A stretch of DNA of 64,000 bases. It comes from Paraburkholderia podalyriae. Its GTDB lineage: Bacteria; Pseudomonadota; Gammaproteobacteria; Burkholderiales; Burkholderiaceae. Below are positions 1 through 9,945 of the stretch, piece by piece (the first letter of the stretch is position 1; every line of letters starts with the position of its first letter). Made by a program: the position numbers and the translations under genes. The stretch is taken from NCBI RefSeq assembly GCF_014397785.1, contig NZ_VZQQ01000009.1:124001-188000 (forward strand). Direction: 5' to 3'. The notes below the pieces were generated by a model that saw nothing but the letters and a program-made list of their open reading frames with translations, searched no databases and was not told where the DNA came from.

Positions 1-762
1 CACGAATTCGACGTGGTGCTGTACCAGCATCGCACGCACTGGGAATACGACCGCGAGCACGTGCTGAGCGCCGCGCAGCAGCGTCTGCCGCGCGTCTACG
101 TCGAGCACGATCCGCCGCAGGAGAACCCGTTCGAGCAATGGCATTGGGTCGATGATCCCGAAACGCTGCTGGTTCACGTCACGCACTTCAACCGGCTGAT
201 GTGGGATAGCGGCGTCACGCCGACACGCGTGATCGAACATGGCGTCGTGGTGCCCGACGGCGCGCGTTATACCGGCGAGCTGGAGCGCGGCATCGTGGTC
301 GTCAATCATCTCGCGCAGCGCGGCCGGCGGCTCGGTGCGGACGTCTTCGGCGAAACCCGCACGCGCGTGCCGCTCGATCTCGTCGGCATGGACGCGCGGC
401 GGCTGAAAGGCATCGGCGAAATCGGCAACCTCGATCTTGCCGCGTTCAGTGCGCGCTACCGCTTCTTTTTCAATCCGATCCGCTGGACCAGCCTCGGCCT
501 CGCGATCGTCGAGGCGATGACGATCGGCATGCCGATCGTCGGTCTCGCGACGACCGAGCTCGCCACCGTGATCCGCAACGGCGAAAACGGCTTCGTGCAT
601 ACCGACGTCGACGCGCTCGTCGACGCGATGCTCGGGCTGCTGCGCGATCCCGGCGAAGCACGGCGGCTCGGCGCGGGCGCACGCCGCACCGCGTTGGAAC
701 GCTTTCATATCGAGCGCTTCGCGCAGGACTGGCACGACACGCTGCTGCACGTCACGGCGTGA
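1..762 (+). CDS. Glycosyltransferase, GT4-like C-terminal part (cut by the window edge)
   Basis: The reading frame is open from base 1, so the N-terminus lies outside the window. What is visible is the C-terminal half of a GT-B fold glycosyltransferase. Around bases 470-600 there is a donor-site segment with the glycosyltransferase family 4 pattern: [10 protein letters not shown], then GMPIVG, then a TTE and NGENGF stretch, which matches the E-x7-E/NG(E/V)NG signature. The next gene makes UDP-xylose-type donors, which places this at the end of an exopolysaccharide or LPS-type locus. The sugar and acceptor cannot be read from the sequence. Confidence 0.85.
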   Translation, partial: HEFDVVLYQHRTHWEYDREHVLSAAQQRLPRVYVEHDPPQENPFEQWHWVDDPETLLVHVTHFNRLMWDSGVTPTRVIEHGVVVPDGARYTGELERGIVVVNHLAQRGRRLGADVFGETRTRVPLDLVGMDARRLKGIGEIGNLDLAAFSARYRFFFNPIRWTSLGLAIVEAMTIGMPIVGLATTELATVIRNGENGFVHTDVDALVDAMLGLLRDPGEARRLGAGARRTALERFHIERFAQDWHDTLLHVTA

Positions 763-814
763 TTTCGCACCGGTTTTTAAACGCTCATCCGGTCCAACCA
801 GAGGATCACGCACC

Positions 815-1831
<1,017 letters not shown>

Positions 1832-1877
1832 GCCAGCGGCGCAGCGATGCCAGCGTCGCCGCGCCCTTCTTCGCGTT

Positions 1878-2218
1878 TCACGGCTGGCCCTCGCCGCCCG
1901 TCACGCCGTACACCTGCCCTGTCACATAGCTCGCGCGCGACATCGCCAGCGCCCCTCGGCGGGCAGATAGATGATCGACACGTCCGCGCCTTCGCGCGCG
2001 AAAGCGATCGCCGCCGCGCGGCCGATGCCGGAATCGCCGCCGGTGATCAGCGCCTTGTGCCCCGCGAGCAGGCCGCTGCCGCGATAGCTCGACTCACCAT
2101 GATCAGGACGCGGCGTCATGCGGCTCGCGAGACCAGGCCACGGCTGCTGCTGATCCTGAAACGGCGGCTGCGGAAACAGGCCGCGCGGATCGCGGCAAGC
2201 AAATGACACACCGTGCAT
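1878..2218 (-). pseudogene. SDR oxidoreductase (YghA-like) remnant with internal deletion
   Basis: The N-terminal part matches YghA-type glucose/ribitol-family SDRs: [13 protein letters not shown], a [11 protein letters not shown] segment, then [20 protein letters not shown]. The match stops at YLPAEG, near 1970. The next bases, in another frame, encode the usual C-terminal end of the same family ([16 protein letters not shown], then GGEGQP and a stop at 1878). The catalytic Ser-Tyr-Lys region, roughly 190 residues, is gone and the frame is shifted. The gene is dead by internal deletion, and both ends are still recognisable. Confidence 0.8.
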
Positions 2219-2405
2219 GGCGGCGGCGGTGCGAATCTCGCGAGGCGCAAAAAAGAAGCGGTCACAAGGGCCGCTTGGAGAGCAGTGCCACGGGGGCCGC
2301 TCAAAAGCCATGCCGCGAAGGGCGAACGGGGCGATGGCGTAGGGTAAAGCTCAAGCACCACGAAAAGCGTCGGCCGCGCTACCGACTCTCACCGGAGCCG
2401 CGCCT

Positions 2406-2663
2406 TCAGGACGAACGGATGGTCGATTCGGTGTCGCTCGTCAGCACCGTCATCGGTCCCGCGCTCAACGCGGCCGCGATGTTCGCGAGGCGATCCGCCG
2501 GGCAATCCAGCAGATCGACGCTCAGTGACTCGCGCCCGCCCGCGCAGTTCACATGCGCGGACCACCCGCACACCTGCGCACGATGTTCGATCAGGCTTTT
2601 CCAGACTGCGACGACTCGCAGGGACCCCGGGCTGGCATAAACAGTCAGACGTTTCACGTTCAT
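2406..2663 (-). CDS. Small hypothetical protein, 85 residues
   Basis: The frame begins MNVKRLTVYASPGS and contains VDLLDCPADRLANIAAAL and GPMTVLTSD, with even composition and no low complexity. That is more protein-like than the overlapping opposite-strand frames. The family is not recognised. The ribosome site is weak, and an in-frame ATG five codons upstream is possible. It stands alone between the SDR remnant and the recombinase relative, with about 260 bp of apparently empty DNA upstream. Confidence 0.4.
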   Translation of the reverse strand: MNVKRLTVYASPGSLRVVAVWKSLIEHRAQVCGWSAHVNCAGGRESLSVDLLDCPADRLANIAAALSAGPMTVLTSDTESTIRSS

Positions 2664-2927
2664 CGCTTCACACGGCATGGCGCCGCGCCTCGGGTCCGAA
2701 TCCCGCAGGGATTGAGGTTGTCATGCGTACGTTGAGGTTAGACGCGCGAACTTTCAAAGCAAAGCACATGGTGTTGTCCGTAACTGAACGGTTATGGGCA
2801 GACGCATGTGCGCGCGTATCGGCACGTTGGCGCTTTTCACGTAGCCGTTCGCGCATAATGCGCCGAACGGACCCTGGATCAGGCGATGCGGTAAGAACGG
2901 GACGAGACGAGAATCCGCTGGCAATTT

Positions 2928-3530
2928 CTACGCGGTGGGCGTGTCCGCGCGGATGCGCATCACGGTCTGTCGTGAAGTGCCGAAGCGCCGCGCGACCTCG
3001 CTGACCGACTGGCCTTTGCCGAGCGACTGCAGCACGCGTTGACGCTGCTGCTCGGACAGCGACGGCGGCCGGCCCGTGTGCCTGCCGCTCGCGCGAACAG
3101 CCGCGAGACTATCGCGGCTGCGCAGGCTGCGGCACGCTGCATCGAGCCGCACCAGCGCGCGCAGCGCCTTCACCGCCGATGGTTCGGGACGCCCGGCCAG
3201 ATCGGAATGGCCGACTTCGACGCAACGCAGCGCCACGCCGGCCTTGCGGCACTGCATCACCGTGACGAGGATATCGCGCGCGTTGCAGCCGAGCGCGGCC
3301 AGTTCGAGAACGACGAGCGTGTCGCGCGGCGCGATCCGTCTGATCAGACTCTGCAGCTCGGGGCGTTCGCTTGCCTGCACGTAGGTCGGCAGATCCTCGA
3401 CCGCGACCCGCGCGAGCGTGACCATGAAACCGGCCTTGTCGAGTCGGATCAGCGCCTGCTCGTGCCGGACCGCATCGTGCGCGCCGAACAGATAGATGTG
3501 TAGTTTTTCCACGTCGCCTTTCGTAGTCAC
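2928..3530 (-). CDS. Serine recombinase (resolvase/invertase) homologue lacking catalytic residues
   Basis: The 200 residues follow the layout of small serine recombinases. The N-terminal catalytic fold includes RPELQSLIRRIAPRDTLVVLEL. A long helix follows, and then a C-terminal HTH (GRPPSLSEQQRQRVLQSL, SVSEVARRFGTSRQTVMR). The canonical Y-x-R-V-S segment reads IYLFGAHD, so the nucleophilic serine position is not Ser. The conserved D-R-L-G-R segment reads AALGCN, losing the arginines that bind the scissile phosphate. Known family members need these residues for strand exchange, so this is probably a DNA-binding protein without recombinase activity. The GTG start at 3530 has a poor ribosome site. 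Confidence 0.7.
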   Translation of the reverse strand: MTTKGDVEKLHIYLFGAHDAVRHEQALIRLDKAGFMVTLARVAVEDLPTYVQASERPELQSLIRRIAPRDTLVVLELAALGCNARDILVTVMQCRKAGVALRCVEVGHSDLAGRPEPSAVKALRALVRLDAACRSLRSRDSLAAVRASGRHTGRPPSLSEQQRQRVLQSLGKGQSVSEVARRFGTSRQTVMRIRADTPTA

Positions 3531-3612
3531 GATCCGCCATTCGCGGCGCTATTTCGCTGGGTCCCCGGTTTTTTCGCGCGACCACGCTGGCACACGCCGT
3601 CGCTCATCGCGC

Positions 3613-3735
3613 TCAGGGCTGGCGCTGGCCGCCCTGATGCGTCGGAGGAGTCTGGTTCTGTTGCTGCTGTCCGCTGTCGCGGCCAGGCTGCACCGGGTTC
3701 GCCGGCTGACGATTCGAATTCTTGTCCGAAGTCAT
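3613..3735 (-). CDS. 40-residue Gln/Pro/Asn-rich small protein
   Basis: The frame begins MTSDKNSNRQPANPVQPG, continues with a GQQQQNQTPP segment and ends GGQRQP. An AGGAGA ribosome site lies just upstream of the ATG at 3735. Composition is hydrophilic and disordered, with no cysteine and no membrane segment. Short QP-rich proteins of this type recur in Burkholderiaceae, but no function is known to me. The gene sits alone upstream of the recombinase relative on the same strand. Confidence 0.65.
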   Translation of the reverse strand: MTSDKNSNRQPANPVQPGRDSGQQQQNQTPPTHQGGQRQP

Positions 3736-3838
3736 GACATTCTCCTAGGTGAGATTGCGGGTGACCGGGGGTTAACCACGGCCATCGTGATTGACACGCA
3801 ATCAGCGTTCCCGAGTCCTGCGCCAGGCGGAGAAACTT

Positions 3839-4349
3839 TCAAAGTTGGCTGCGCAGCGTTTTCGCGGCGGCGACAATGTTCGCGAGCGCGGGAATGACTT
3901 CAGACCACTGACGCGTCTTCAGACCGGTATGGTGAGGAAATGTCGCGAGGATTCGGACCAGCACGTATGCGACGCTATCGATGAATTCCTGCACTCGCCG
4001 TCCGGCGCTTCCGCTGGCGTTCAATGCGAAGCCGAACAGAAGGGCAAGCAGCAGGACCGGCAGAACCTCGCCTTTCGCGAAGGCGCCGACGAGCGTCTCC
4101 GGAATCAGATGCAGTGCGAACTCGACGAGCCCGTGCGACTGCGTGCGCGTCGAATACTGCGCCAGGATGGCCGTGTCCAGATGATGCGCGTCGATGTGCA
4201 GTCCCGCACCCGCATGCAGCGCGAACGCGGTCGCGAGGCCCAGAACGCCAGAACTGGCCGACGGTCATGCCGAGCCCCATTCCAAGCAGAACCTGGACGT
4301 AAAGCAGCCGATAACTTTCCCGACGCAGTTTCCTAAACCGATGCGACAC
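3839..4349 (-). pseudogene. dctA: dctA-like C4-dicarboxylate symporter remnant
   Basis: The first frame gives the N-terminal end of a DctA/GltP-type symporter (ESYRLLYVQVLLGMGLG). After a shift, a second frame gives LHIDAHHLD, then [32 protein letters not shown] and [12 protein letters not shown], which match the middle of DctA. Roughly 80 residues between these parts and everything after about 3938 are missing. The frame starts inside the last codons of the preceding dehydrogenase gene. A dicarboxylate carrier is not needed for the sugar operon it abuts, and its link to that operon is unclear. Confidence 0.75.
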
Positions 4350-5466
4350 GCTCCAGCGTCGCTCGTATTCGCAGCGGTCCAGGACTCACGCCGAGTTTAT
4401 CGGCAAGTTGCACGAGCGGCAGAAAACGCCGCTGCAATTTTTCTGTGTGATTCTGCGCGATGTCCGCTATCCGGTGCTCGAGAAACGGATTGAGTAGGCG
4501 ATCGCGTAACTCGACGAGGTAGGCGAGAGCCTGATCGCGCTGACCTAAGGCCGCAAATGTCGGAACTACATCTTCCGCCCAGACGGTTTCCAGGCTAGCG
4601 CGCAGTATCGGGTCGTTCATTGCCTGACATACGGTCTCGTCAGCCGGCCTGCGGTCCTCCAGCCAGCGCTCGGCCAGATAGCTGTGACCGAGATTGAGCA
4701 GGAACAGCTTCAGACGCTCGAAGTGCTGCAGGTCGTTAGTCAAAACGATGTTCTCATGAGTGCAGGGTAAAACCAGTCCCGGCTGCTGCTCAATCGCCCA
4801 GAGCGCATACGGTTCCGCAACCGCGCCTACCGGTTCAATCGCCTGTGAAACGATGCGGTCGACGAGCGAATTGGCCCATATGCAACGCGTTCGAAGAAAG
4901 GTAGTAAATGGCTCCGGCAGCCGCCAATTTTTCGCGAGAGTCACAACCAGTTCGCGCAGCGTATCGCCGTTATTGACCACGAGTTCGCACGGAAAAAGGG
5001 AGAGCGGCGCATCGGGATTCCTTTCCCAACGGGCATGAAGCAGCACCAGCAGCTTGGCCGGGAAGCTATGTGGCACGCGCTCCGGATGATTCACGAGCGC
5101 TGCGGTATCCCGGTCATCAAGCCGGAATCCCCTGTCTCCCGTATTGGAAACAATCACTTCGACATGTTCCGATACGGCATCTCGCACCTGTTTCCAGTGA
5201 GTCCCGGCGTGCCATGCCGCGCGCACCGCGTTGCCGCTCAGCATCTCGTCCACCTGCACTCCGTGACGCATACCTCGAATCCGTACCGGATATCGTCCGC
5301 CTTCTGCCAGCGCTGCAATACGCTTCTGACTGGACTCGCTGCTGGTCGTCTGCACGACTGTGATGCCACCGAGCGCGGCACCGCGCGCCATGGCGTCCGA
5401 AACAAACAGGTCGACATGCGCCTGAAGAAAGCGGCTGGTGCCGAACTGGAGAATTGGCTGGCTCAT
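4333..5466 (-). CDS. Mannitol dehydrogenase-family oxidoreductase, probable D-tagaturonate reductase (altronate oxidoreductase)
   Basis: This is a polyol-specific long-chain dehydrogenase family protein. The N-terminal segment is FGTSRFLQAHVDLFV. The active site reads KLFLLNLGHSY, with the family Lys, Asn and His in the usual spacing, and an HENIVLTND-type segment precedes it. At 377 residues it is shorter than E. coli UxaB, about 480. It is the last enzyme of the minus-strand sugar operon, 25 bp after the Zn dehydrogenase. In L-galactose catabolism the partner step is reduction of D-tagaturonate to D-altronate with NADH. Fructuronate or a polyol substrate is possible on family grounds alone. 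Confidence 0.75.
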   Translation of the reverse strand: MSQPILQFGTSRFLQAHVDLFVSDAMARGAALGGITVVQTTSSESSQKRIAALAEGGRYPVRIRGMRHGVQVDEMLSGNAVRAAWHAGTHWKQVRDAVSEHVEVIVSNTGDRGFRLDDRDTAALVNHPERVPHSFPAKLLVLLHARWERNPDAPLSLFPCELVVNNGDTLRELVVTLAKNWRLPEPFTTFLRTRCIWANSLVDRIVSQAIEPVGAVAEPYALWAIEQQPGLVLPCTHENIVLTNDLQHFERLKLFLLNLGHSYLAERWLEDRRPADETVCQAMNDPILRASLETVWAEDVVPTFAALGQRDQALAYLVELRDRLLNPFLEHRIADIAQNHTEKLQRRFLPLVQLADKLGVSPGPLRIRATLERVASV

Positions 5467-5491
5467 GGCTAATACCCGATCTGCGTCGTTG

Positions 5492-6502
5492 TCAGCATTC
5501 GATGATCGCTTTCACTACGCCTGCGGACGGTTCGAGCAGTTTCGAAAATTCCGCGGGAACTTCGGCAAGTTTCATCCGGTGCGTGTTGAGTGCCGCATCG
5601 GGCACCTGACCGGCACGCATGGCCCTGAGCACCGTTTCGAAATCTTCCGCAGTCGCATTGCGGCTTCCGATCAGAGTGGCTTCGCGCTTGTGGAACTCGG
5701 GATCGGAGAACGTGATCTTGTCTCTCACCACGGAAATCAGCACGTATTTCCCGCCGTGCGCAATAAACTCGAAGCCACGCTCCATGGCAGCCGGATTACC
5801 CGTCGCATCGAAGACCACATCGAAGAATTCGCCGTCGGTGAGTTTCGTCAGTTCGTCGACGTCGGTATCACCGAGTTGCACGGTAGCCGCCACTTCGATT
5901 TTCTCAGCGCAGAAGTTCAGACGATCGAGCCGTGTATCGAGCGCCGTTACCGTGGCCCCGCGCAGACGTGAAAAGATCATTGCGGCCATACCGATCGGAC
6001 CGGCACCGACTACCAGCACGCGCTGTCCGGCCTGAACTTCTGCGCGGCGAACCGCGTGCGCGCCGATGGCGAGAAACTCGATCATTGCCGCCTGATCGAG
6101 CGTGATTCCTTCAGCCTTGTGAACGAACTGACGCGGCAAACTTAGATACTCCGTCAGTGCGCCATCGCGATGCACACCCAATACCTGAATGTTCACGCAG
6201 CAGTTCGTTTTGCCGTTCCTGCAAGCAATGCACTGACCGCATGACAGGTAGGGCATCACGTAGACCGGGTCGCCGACTGCCAGGCCGGAATCCGCATCTG
6301 CTTCTTCGACCGTCCCCGACAGTTCATGTCCCATCACGCGGGGGTACGCCAGAAATGGCTGGTTGCCGGTAAAGATGTGCAGGTCAGTGCCGCATACGCC
6401 GACGCGTCGCACTCGTAGCAACACTTCGCCGCGCTCTCGCAATGGCATTGAGCGCGTCTCGGAGCGCAGTACGCCGGGAGTTTCACAAATAACGGTGAGC
6501 AT
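5492..6502 (-). CDS. Zinc-dependent alcohol dehydrogenase, probable L-galactonate 5-dehydrogenase
   Basis: This 336-residue medium-chain dehydrogenase has catalytic zinc ligands in GVCGTDLH and GHELSG. Its structural zinc loop, CGQCIACRNGKTNCC, holds the usual four cysteines. The Rossmann motif is VLVVGAGPIGMAA. It belongs with the L-galactonate/L-idonate/L-threonine dehydrogenase group. An AGAGGAA ribosome site precedes the ATG. Its position between a lactonase/mutarotase pair and a tagaturonate reductase-type gene points to oxidation of L-galactonate at C5 to D-tagaturonate. Substrate assignment is inference from context. Confidence 0.8.
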   Translation of the reverse strand: MLTVICETPGVLRSETRSMPLRERGEVLLRVRRVGVCGTDLHIFTGNQPFLAYPRVMGHELSGTVEEADADSGLAVGDPVYVMPYLSCGQCIACRNGKTNCCVNIQVLGVHRDGALTEYLSLPRQFVHKAEGITLDQAAMIEFLAIGAHAVRRAEVQAGQRVLVVGAGPIGMAAMIFSRLRGATVTALDTRLDRLNFCAEKIEVAATVQLGDTDVDELTKLTDGEFFDVVFDATGNPAAMERGFEFIAHGGKYVLISVVRDKITFSDPEFHKREATLIGSRNATAEDFETVLRAMRAGQVPDAALNTHRMKLAEVPAEFSKLLEPSAGVVKAIIEC

Positions 6503-6616
6503 TAGGTTTCCTCTTTCAGGTACAGAACCCTCGAAGCCATGATGCGGCTTCGATGCGGGCTCGGTTAATTTGTCTCTTTATGGCGAGGTCAAACGAGTGC
6601 GATGTCGCGACGACAC

Positions 6617-6946
6617 CTATTCGAGGTAAAAGACCTCTTCCATCTGTGCCCAGTGTTCCGGCGGCGCACGAGTCGGCAACGGTTTCTGGCACGGACCGCA
6701 CAGGCTCCACCAACGTTGTGTTTCGGGGTCGCGCGCAATCTCCGCCATATCGCTTTCATAGTCAGTTCCGACGTATTCCCAGTAACCGAACAACAGGTTC
6801 TCGGGCTCCCGCAGGAAAATCGAATAGCGGGTGACATTCGAGCGTTTCAGGCGATCGAGCACCGTCGGCCACACCTGCGCATGCAGGCGTTTGTATTCGT
6901 CGATGTACTGCGGATCGATGCCGATGACCATTGCCATTCGTTGCAT
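6617..6946 (-). CDS. rhaM: L-rhamnose/L-fucose mutarotase family protein
   Basis: This 109-residue protein has the RhaM pattern: MVIGIDPQYIDEYKRLHAQVWP with the catalytic histidine, then YSIFL and the C-terminal MEEVFYL. The family interconverts alpha and beta anomers of 6-deoxy-L-sugars. In this operon it would supply the anomer used by the aldose dehydrogenase. The ATG at 6946 was chosen over a longer frame because it follows GGGAGAG and because family members begin here. It starts 10 bp after the lactonase stop codon. Confidence 0.88.
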   Translation of the reverse strand: MQRMAMVIGIDPQYIDEYKRLHAQVWPTVLDRLKRSNVTRYSIFLREPENLLFGYWEYVGTDYESDMAEIARDPETQRWWSLCGPCQKPLPTRAPPEHWAQMEEVFYLE

Positions 6947-6956
6947 CACACTCTCC

Positions 6957-7805
6957 CTATTCTTCGAGCCGGTAGAAGCGATAAGCGTTGCCGCCGAATA
7001 CAGCGTCTTTGTCCTCATTGCGGGCATATTGGTCACAGTATTTTTCACAGGCGGCGAGCCACCCGGCGTAGCCTCCGAAATGTGTTGCGAGCCGCTGGAC
7101 CGGCCAGTCGCTTCCCCACAGAAGACGATGCGTGCCGAACAGTCGGAATAGCGTTTCGACGTAGGGCTCGAAAGCGGCGAAGTCGGTCTCCGGCGGCGCT
7201 TCTGTCCATAAGCCGGACAGCTTGCAATGTACGTTTTCGAGTTTGGCCAGATCGTTCATGGCGCTTCGCCACGGCTCCAGTTGCCTGATAGCGATCAGTG
7301 GCTTGGCTGCATGATCTATAACAATCCGCAGACCGGGATAACGCCTCGCGAATGCGACCAATCCGGGGAGCTGACGCGGGACGACCAGCGCATCAAATGC
7401 AAGGTCGTTCGCGAGCATCGCGGTAATCGCCGGTCGCAATGCCGGGCCGTCGATCCAGTTGTCGTCGGCAAGATCCTGCAACATCGGCCGCAGCGCTTTC
7501 AGCTTCGGGTGGCGGGCCAAAGCATCGATCGTTTGCGGCGCGTGCGGTGCTTTCAGGTCGGCCCATCCCACCACGCCACGGATAAAAGAGTGACGCTCCG
7601 CCAGTTCGAGCAGAAACCCGGTGTCCTGGCTGTCCGGTAAGGACTGGACCAGGACGGTTCCGTCGATGCCGCATTGCTCCAGCAGCGGTTCAAAATCGGC
7701 TGGTCCGAAGTCGCGATAGATCGGCCCGAGGGTGGCAGGAGGCCAATGCCCCGCACGCGCCGCGAGGTGCCAGAAATGGTGATGTGCGTCGATACGCAGG
7801 CTCAC
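6957..7805 (-). CDS. Amidohydrolase-superfamily lactonase (COG3618), probable L-galactono/L-fucono-1,5-lactonase
   Basis: The 282 residues begin with RIDAHHHFWHL, carrying the HxH metal or active-site pair of the superfamily. IDHAAKP lies in the middle, and the catalytic Asp is in GSDWPVQRL. COG3618 includes the characterised L-fuconolactonases and L-galactonolactonases. The GTG start at 7805 overlaps the stop of the upstream aldo/keto reductase (GTGA), indicating translational coupling, so a longer frame upstream was rejected. It hydrolyses the lactone made by that reductase to the free aldonate. Confidence 0.85.
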   Translation of the reverse strand: MSLRIDAHHHFWHLAARAGHWPPATLGPIYRDFGPADFEPLLEQCGIDGTVLVQSLPDSQDTGFLLELAERHSFIRGVVGWADLKAPHAPQTIDALARHPKLKALRPMLQDLADDNWIDGPALRPAITAMLANDLAFDALVVPRQLPGLVAFARRYPGLRIVIDHAAKPLIAIRQLEPWRSAMNDLAKLENVHCKLSGLWTEAPPETDFAAFEPYVETLFRLFGTHRLLWGSDWPVQRLATHFGGYAGWLAACEKYCDQYARNEDKDAVFGGNAYRFYRLEE

Positions 7806-8818
7806 TGGACCACCTTCGGCACAGGTGCGGTGTCCGCAATCAGACCGCCCGACTTCAGCTCCTGCCACAATCCGGCTGGCAGCGCCTGCTCAAACCACGC
7901 GACGTTCTGCCGGAGTTGTTCGACACTGCGCGCGCCCACCACGCACGACACAACCGCAGGATGCGCAAGCGGAAACTGCAGTGCCGCAGCGGGTAGCGGA
8001 ACCTCGAATTCGCGGCAAACCTCAGCCAGCCGGTTGACACGCGACACGACACCCGCGGGCGCGTCCCCATAATTGAACTTGCCGTTACCTGCCAGCACGC
8101 CAGAATTGAACACACCGCCGGCCACGATCGAATTCCCATGCCGTACGCAATTGTCGAGGAACGGCGACAGACAATCCTGTTCGAGGAGCGTATAGCGGCC
8201 CGCCAGTAACGTCACATCGAGCTGTATCTCCTGCATGGCTTCATGTACAACCTGCCACTCGTTCACGCCGAGGCCGATGGCTTTGACCTGCCCTGCGCTA
8301 CGCAGCGTGTCGAGTGCGCGGAAGCCGCCTCCGTCTGTCAGCTGTTTCCAGAATTCGACGTTTGCATCCCCATGTGTCATTCGACCGATGTCGTGCGCAT
8401 ACAGCAGATCGATTTGCGCAATACCGAGACGCTGCTGGCTGTCTTCGAAAGACCGCATTACGCCGTCGAAGCTATAGTCGTAATGCGGTCGGAAAGGGAG
8501 CGGTTCAGCCCAGCCGTCATCGCCGGCCCCGACCGTCGGGTCTGGCCGAAGAAGCCTGCCGACTTTCGTACTCAGCACGAACTCGTTGCGTGGCCGTGCT
8601 GACAACGCGTCGCCCACGCGGCGTTCCGAAAGCGTGTACCCGTAGAACGGCGCCGTGTCGAAATAGCGCAGACCGAGCGACCACGCTTCGTCCATCAGCG
8701 CACGCGCCTGTTCCGGCGGCATCGTGCGATACAAGCCGCCAAGTTGCGAACAGCCCATACCCAGTGCGCTCAGTTGCACTGCGCCGCGTGACAGATCACG
8801 CAGATCACTTGCTTTCAT
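7802..8818 (-). CDS. Aldo/keto reductase, probable L-galactose (L-fucose/D-threo-aldose) 1-dehydrogenase
   Basis: This 338-residue TIM-barrel protein carries the AKR tetrad. The Asp and Tyr are in FDTAPFYG, the Lys in STKVGRLL, and the His in LLYAHDIG. NADP-binding end elements sit near VVGARSVEQL. The nearest named group is D-threo-aldose 1-dehydrogenase, which includes L-fucose and L-galactose dehydrogenases. These oxidise the sugar at C1 to an aldonolactone. It is the first enzyme gene after the transporter genes and overlaps the lactonase gene by 4 bp. Confidence 0.85.
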   Translation of the reverse strand: MKASDLRDLSRGAVQLSALGMGCSQLGGLYRTMPPEQARALMDEAWSLGLRYFDTAPFYGYTLSERRVGDALSARPRNEFVLSTKVGRLLRPDPTVGAGDDGWAEPLPFRPHYDYSFDGVMRSFEDSQQRLGIAQIDLLYAHDIGRMTHGDANVEFWKQLTDGGGFRALDTLRSAGQVKAIGLGVNEWQVVHEAMQEIQLDVTLLAGRYTLLEQDCLSPFLDNCVRHGNSIVAGGVFNSGVLAGNGKFNYGDAPAGVVSRVNRLAEVCREFEVPLPAAALQFPLAHPAVVSCVVGARSVEQLRQNVAWFEQALPAGLWQELKSGGLIADTAPVPKVVQ

Positions 8819-8932
8819 CAGGAATTCCGTTTCCAGGGATTCGTTGCTGGATGTTCAACGCCTTACAGCGCGTCCTGAACGGCGCAGTCCTCAAGGGCGG
8901 ACAACGCCGTCTGGCGTCGTCCGCGCCGCGCT

Positions 8933-9877
8933 TCAATACAACACGTTCTTCGCGGCGGGCTGATCGATGTTGTCCTTCTCGACCATCACGACACCGGTAT
9001 CCAGTTGCTTCGTAACCGGCTTGTGTTCGATGACATCCACCGCCGTTTTGACGCCTTTGTAGCCCATCTGATACGAGCCCTGAACAGCGATGGCCTGGAT
9101 CGTTCCATCCTTGACGAAGCCCTGGAGGTCCTGGTTGCCGTCAAAGCCGATCGCGACGATCTTGCCCGCTTTCCCGGACTGCGCCAACGCGCGCCCCATC
9201 CCCACGGCGGTCGGTTCGTTCGCACCGAAGATGCCCTTCAGATCCGGGTTGGCCGACAGCACGTCGGTCGTCTGATTGAGCGCGGTCGCCATCTGTGACT
9301 GCGAGTAGAACGGTCCGACAATCTGGAGTTTCGAGTGCTGCTCGAGATACTTCCGGAAACCGCCCACGCGGCCGATCTCAGAACCCGCGCCGGCGACATA
9401 CGACATCACGGCGACTTTCCCCGTCTGTCCGACACGGTCGATCATCGCTTTCGCGCACAACTCACCGGCCTTGGCGTTATCGGTCGAGAGGAACGACTGG
9501 TAATACTGCTTGCCGGAATCGGACACGAGCGAATCGATCAGCACGACCGGAATTTTTGCCTCCCAGGCCTTCTTCATTGCCGGGACCAGTGCGTCGGGAT
9601 CGGACGGCGCGAGCACGATTCCCGCGACATGCCGGTTCACCGCGTTCTCGACCATATTGACCTCGTCGGCCACGGCTGACTCGGTCGCCGGTCCCTGAAA
9701 CGTCATCGTGTAGCCGTTCAGCCCTTTCATGCCCTCCGTTGCACCTTTTTGCACGTTTTGCCAGAAATTCGAGTTGGCCGTCTTGACGATCACGGCGATC
9801 TCTCCACCCGCCGCATTCGCGTGCGCCATCACTGCGGTCAAAAGTGCGGCGGCCAATGCCAGATACGTCTTCCTCAT
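8933..9877 (-). CDS. Sugar ABC transporter periplasmic binding protein (RbsB-like)
   Basis: The 314-residue protein starts with a clear signal peptide (MRKTYLALAAALL, then a MAHANAAGG cleavage area). It then shows the periplasmic-binding-protein-like type 4 (LacI/RbsB) fold: a first-strand region IAVIVKTANSNFWQNV, VAGIVLAPSDPDAL, IPVVLIDS and FGANEPTAVG. It delivers the sugar to the adjacent permease. An AAGGAG ribosome site lies at good spacing. The gene follows the permease by 68 bp and precedes the aldose dehydrogenase by 114 bp. Confidence 0.9.
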   Translation of the reverse strand: MRKTYLALAAALLTAVMAHANAAGGEIAVIVKTANSNFWQNVQKGATEGMKGLNGYTMTFQGPATESAVADEVNMVENAVNRHVAGIVLAPSDPDALVPAMKKAWEAKIPVVLIDSLVSDSGKQYYQSFLSTDNAKAGELCAKAMIDRVGQTGKVAVMSYVAGAGSEIGRVGGFRKYLEQHSKLQIVGPFYSQSQMATALNQTTDVLSANPDLKGIFGANEPTAVGMGRALAQSGKAGKIVAIGFDGNQDLQGFVKDGTIQAIAVQGSYQMGYKGVKTAVDVIEHKPVTKQLDTGVVMVEKDNIDQPAAKNVLY

Positions 9878-9945
9878 GTCTCACTCCTTGGGTTGGTGAT
9901 TGCACTGCTTTGTTGGACTTCTCGAATGCCATCATTCGATGTGCT

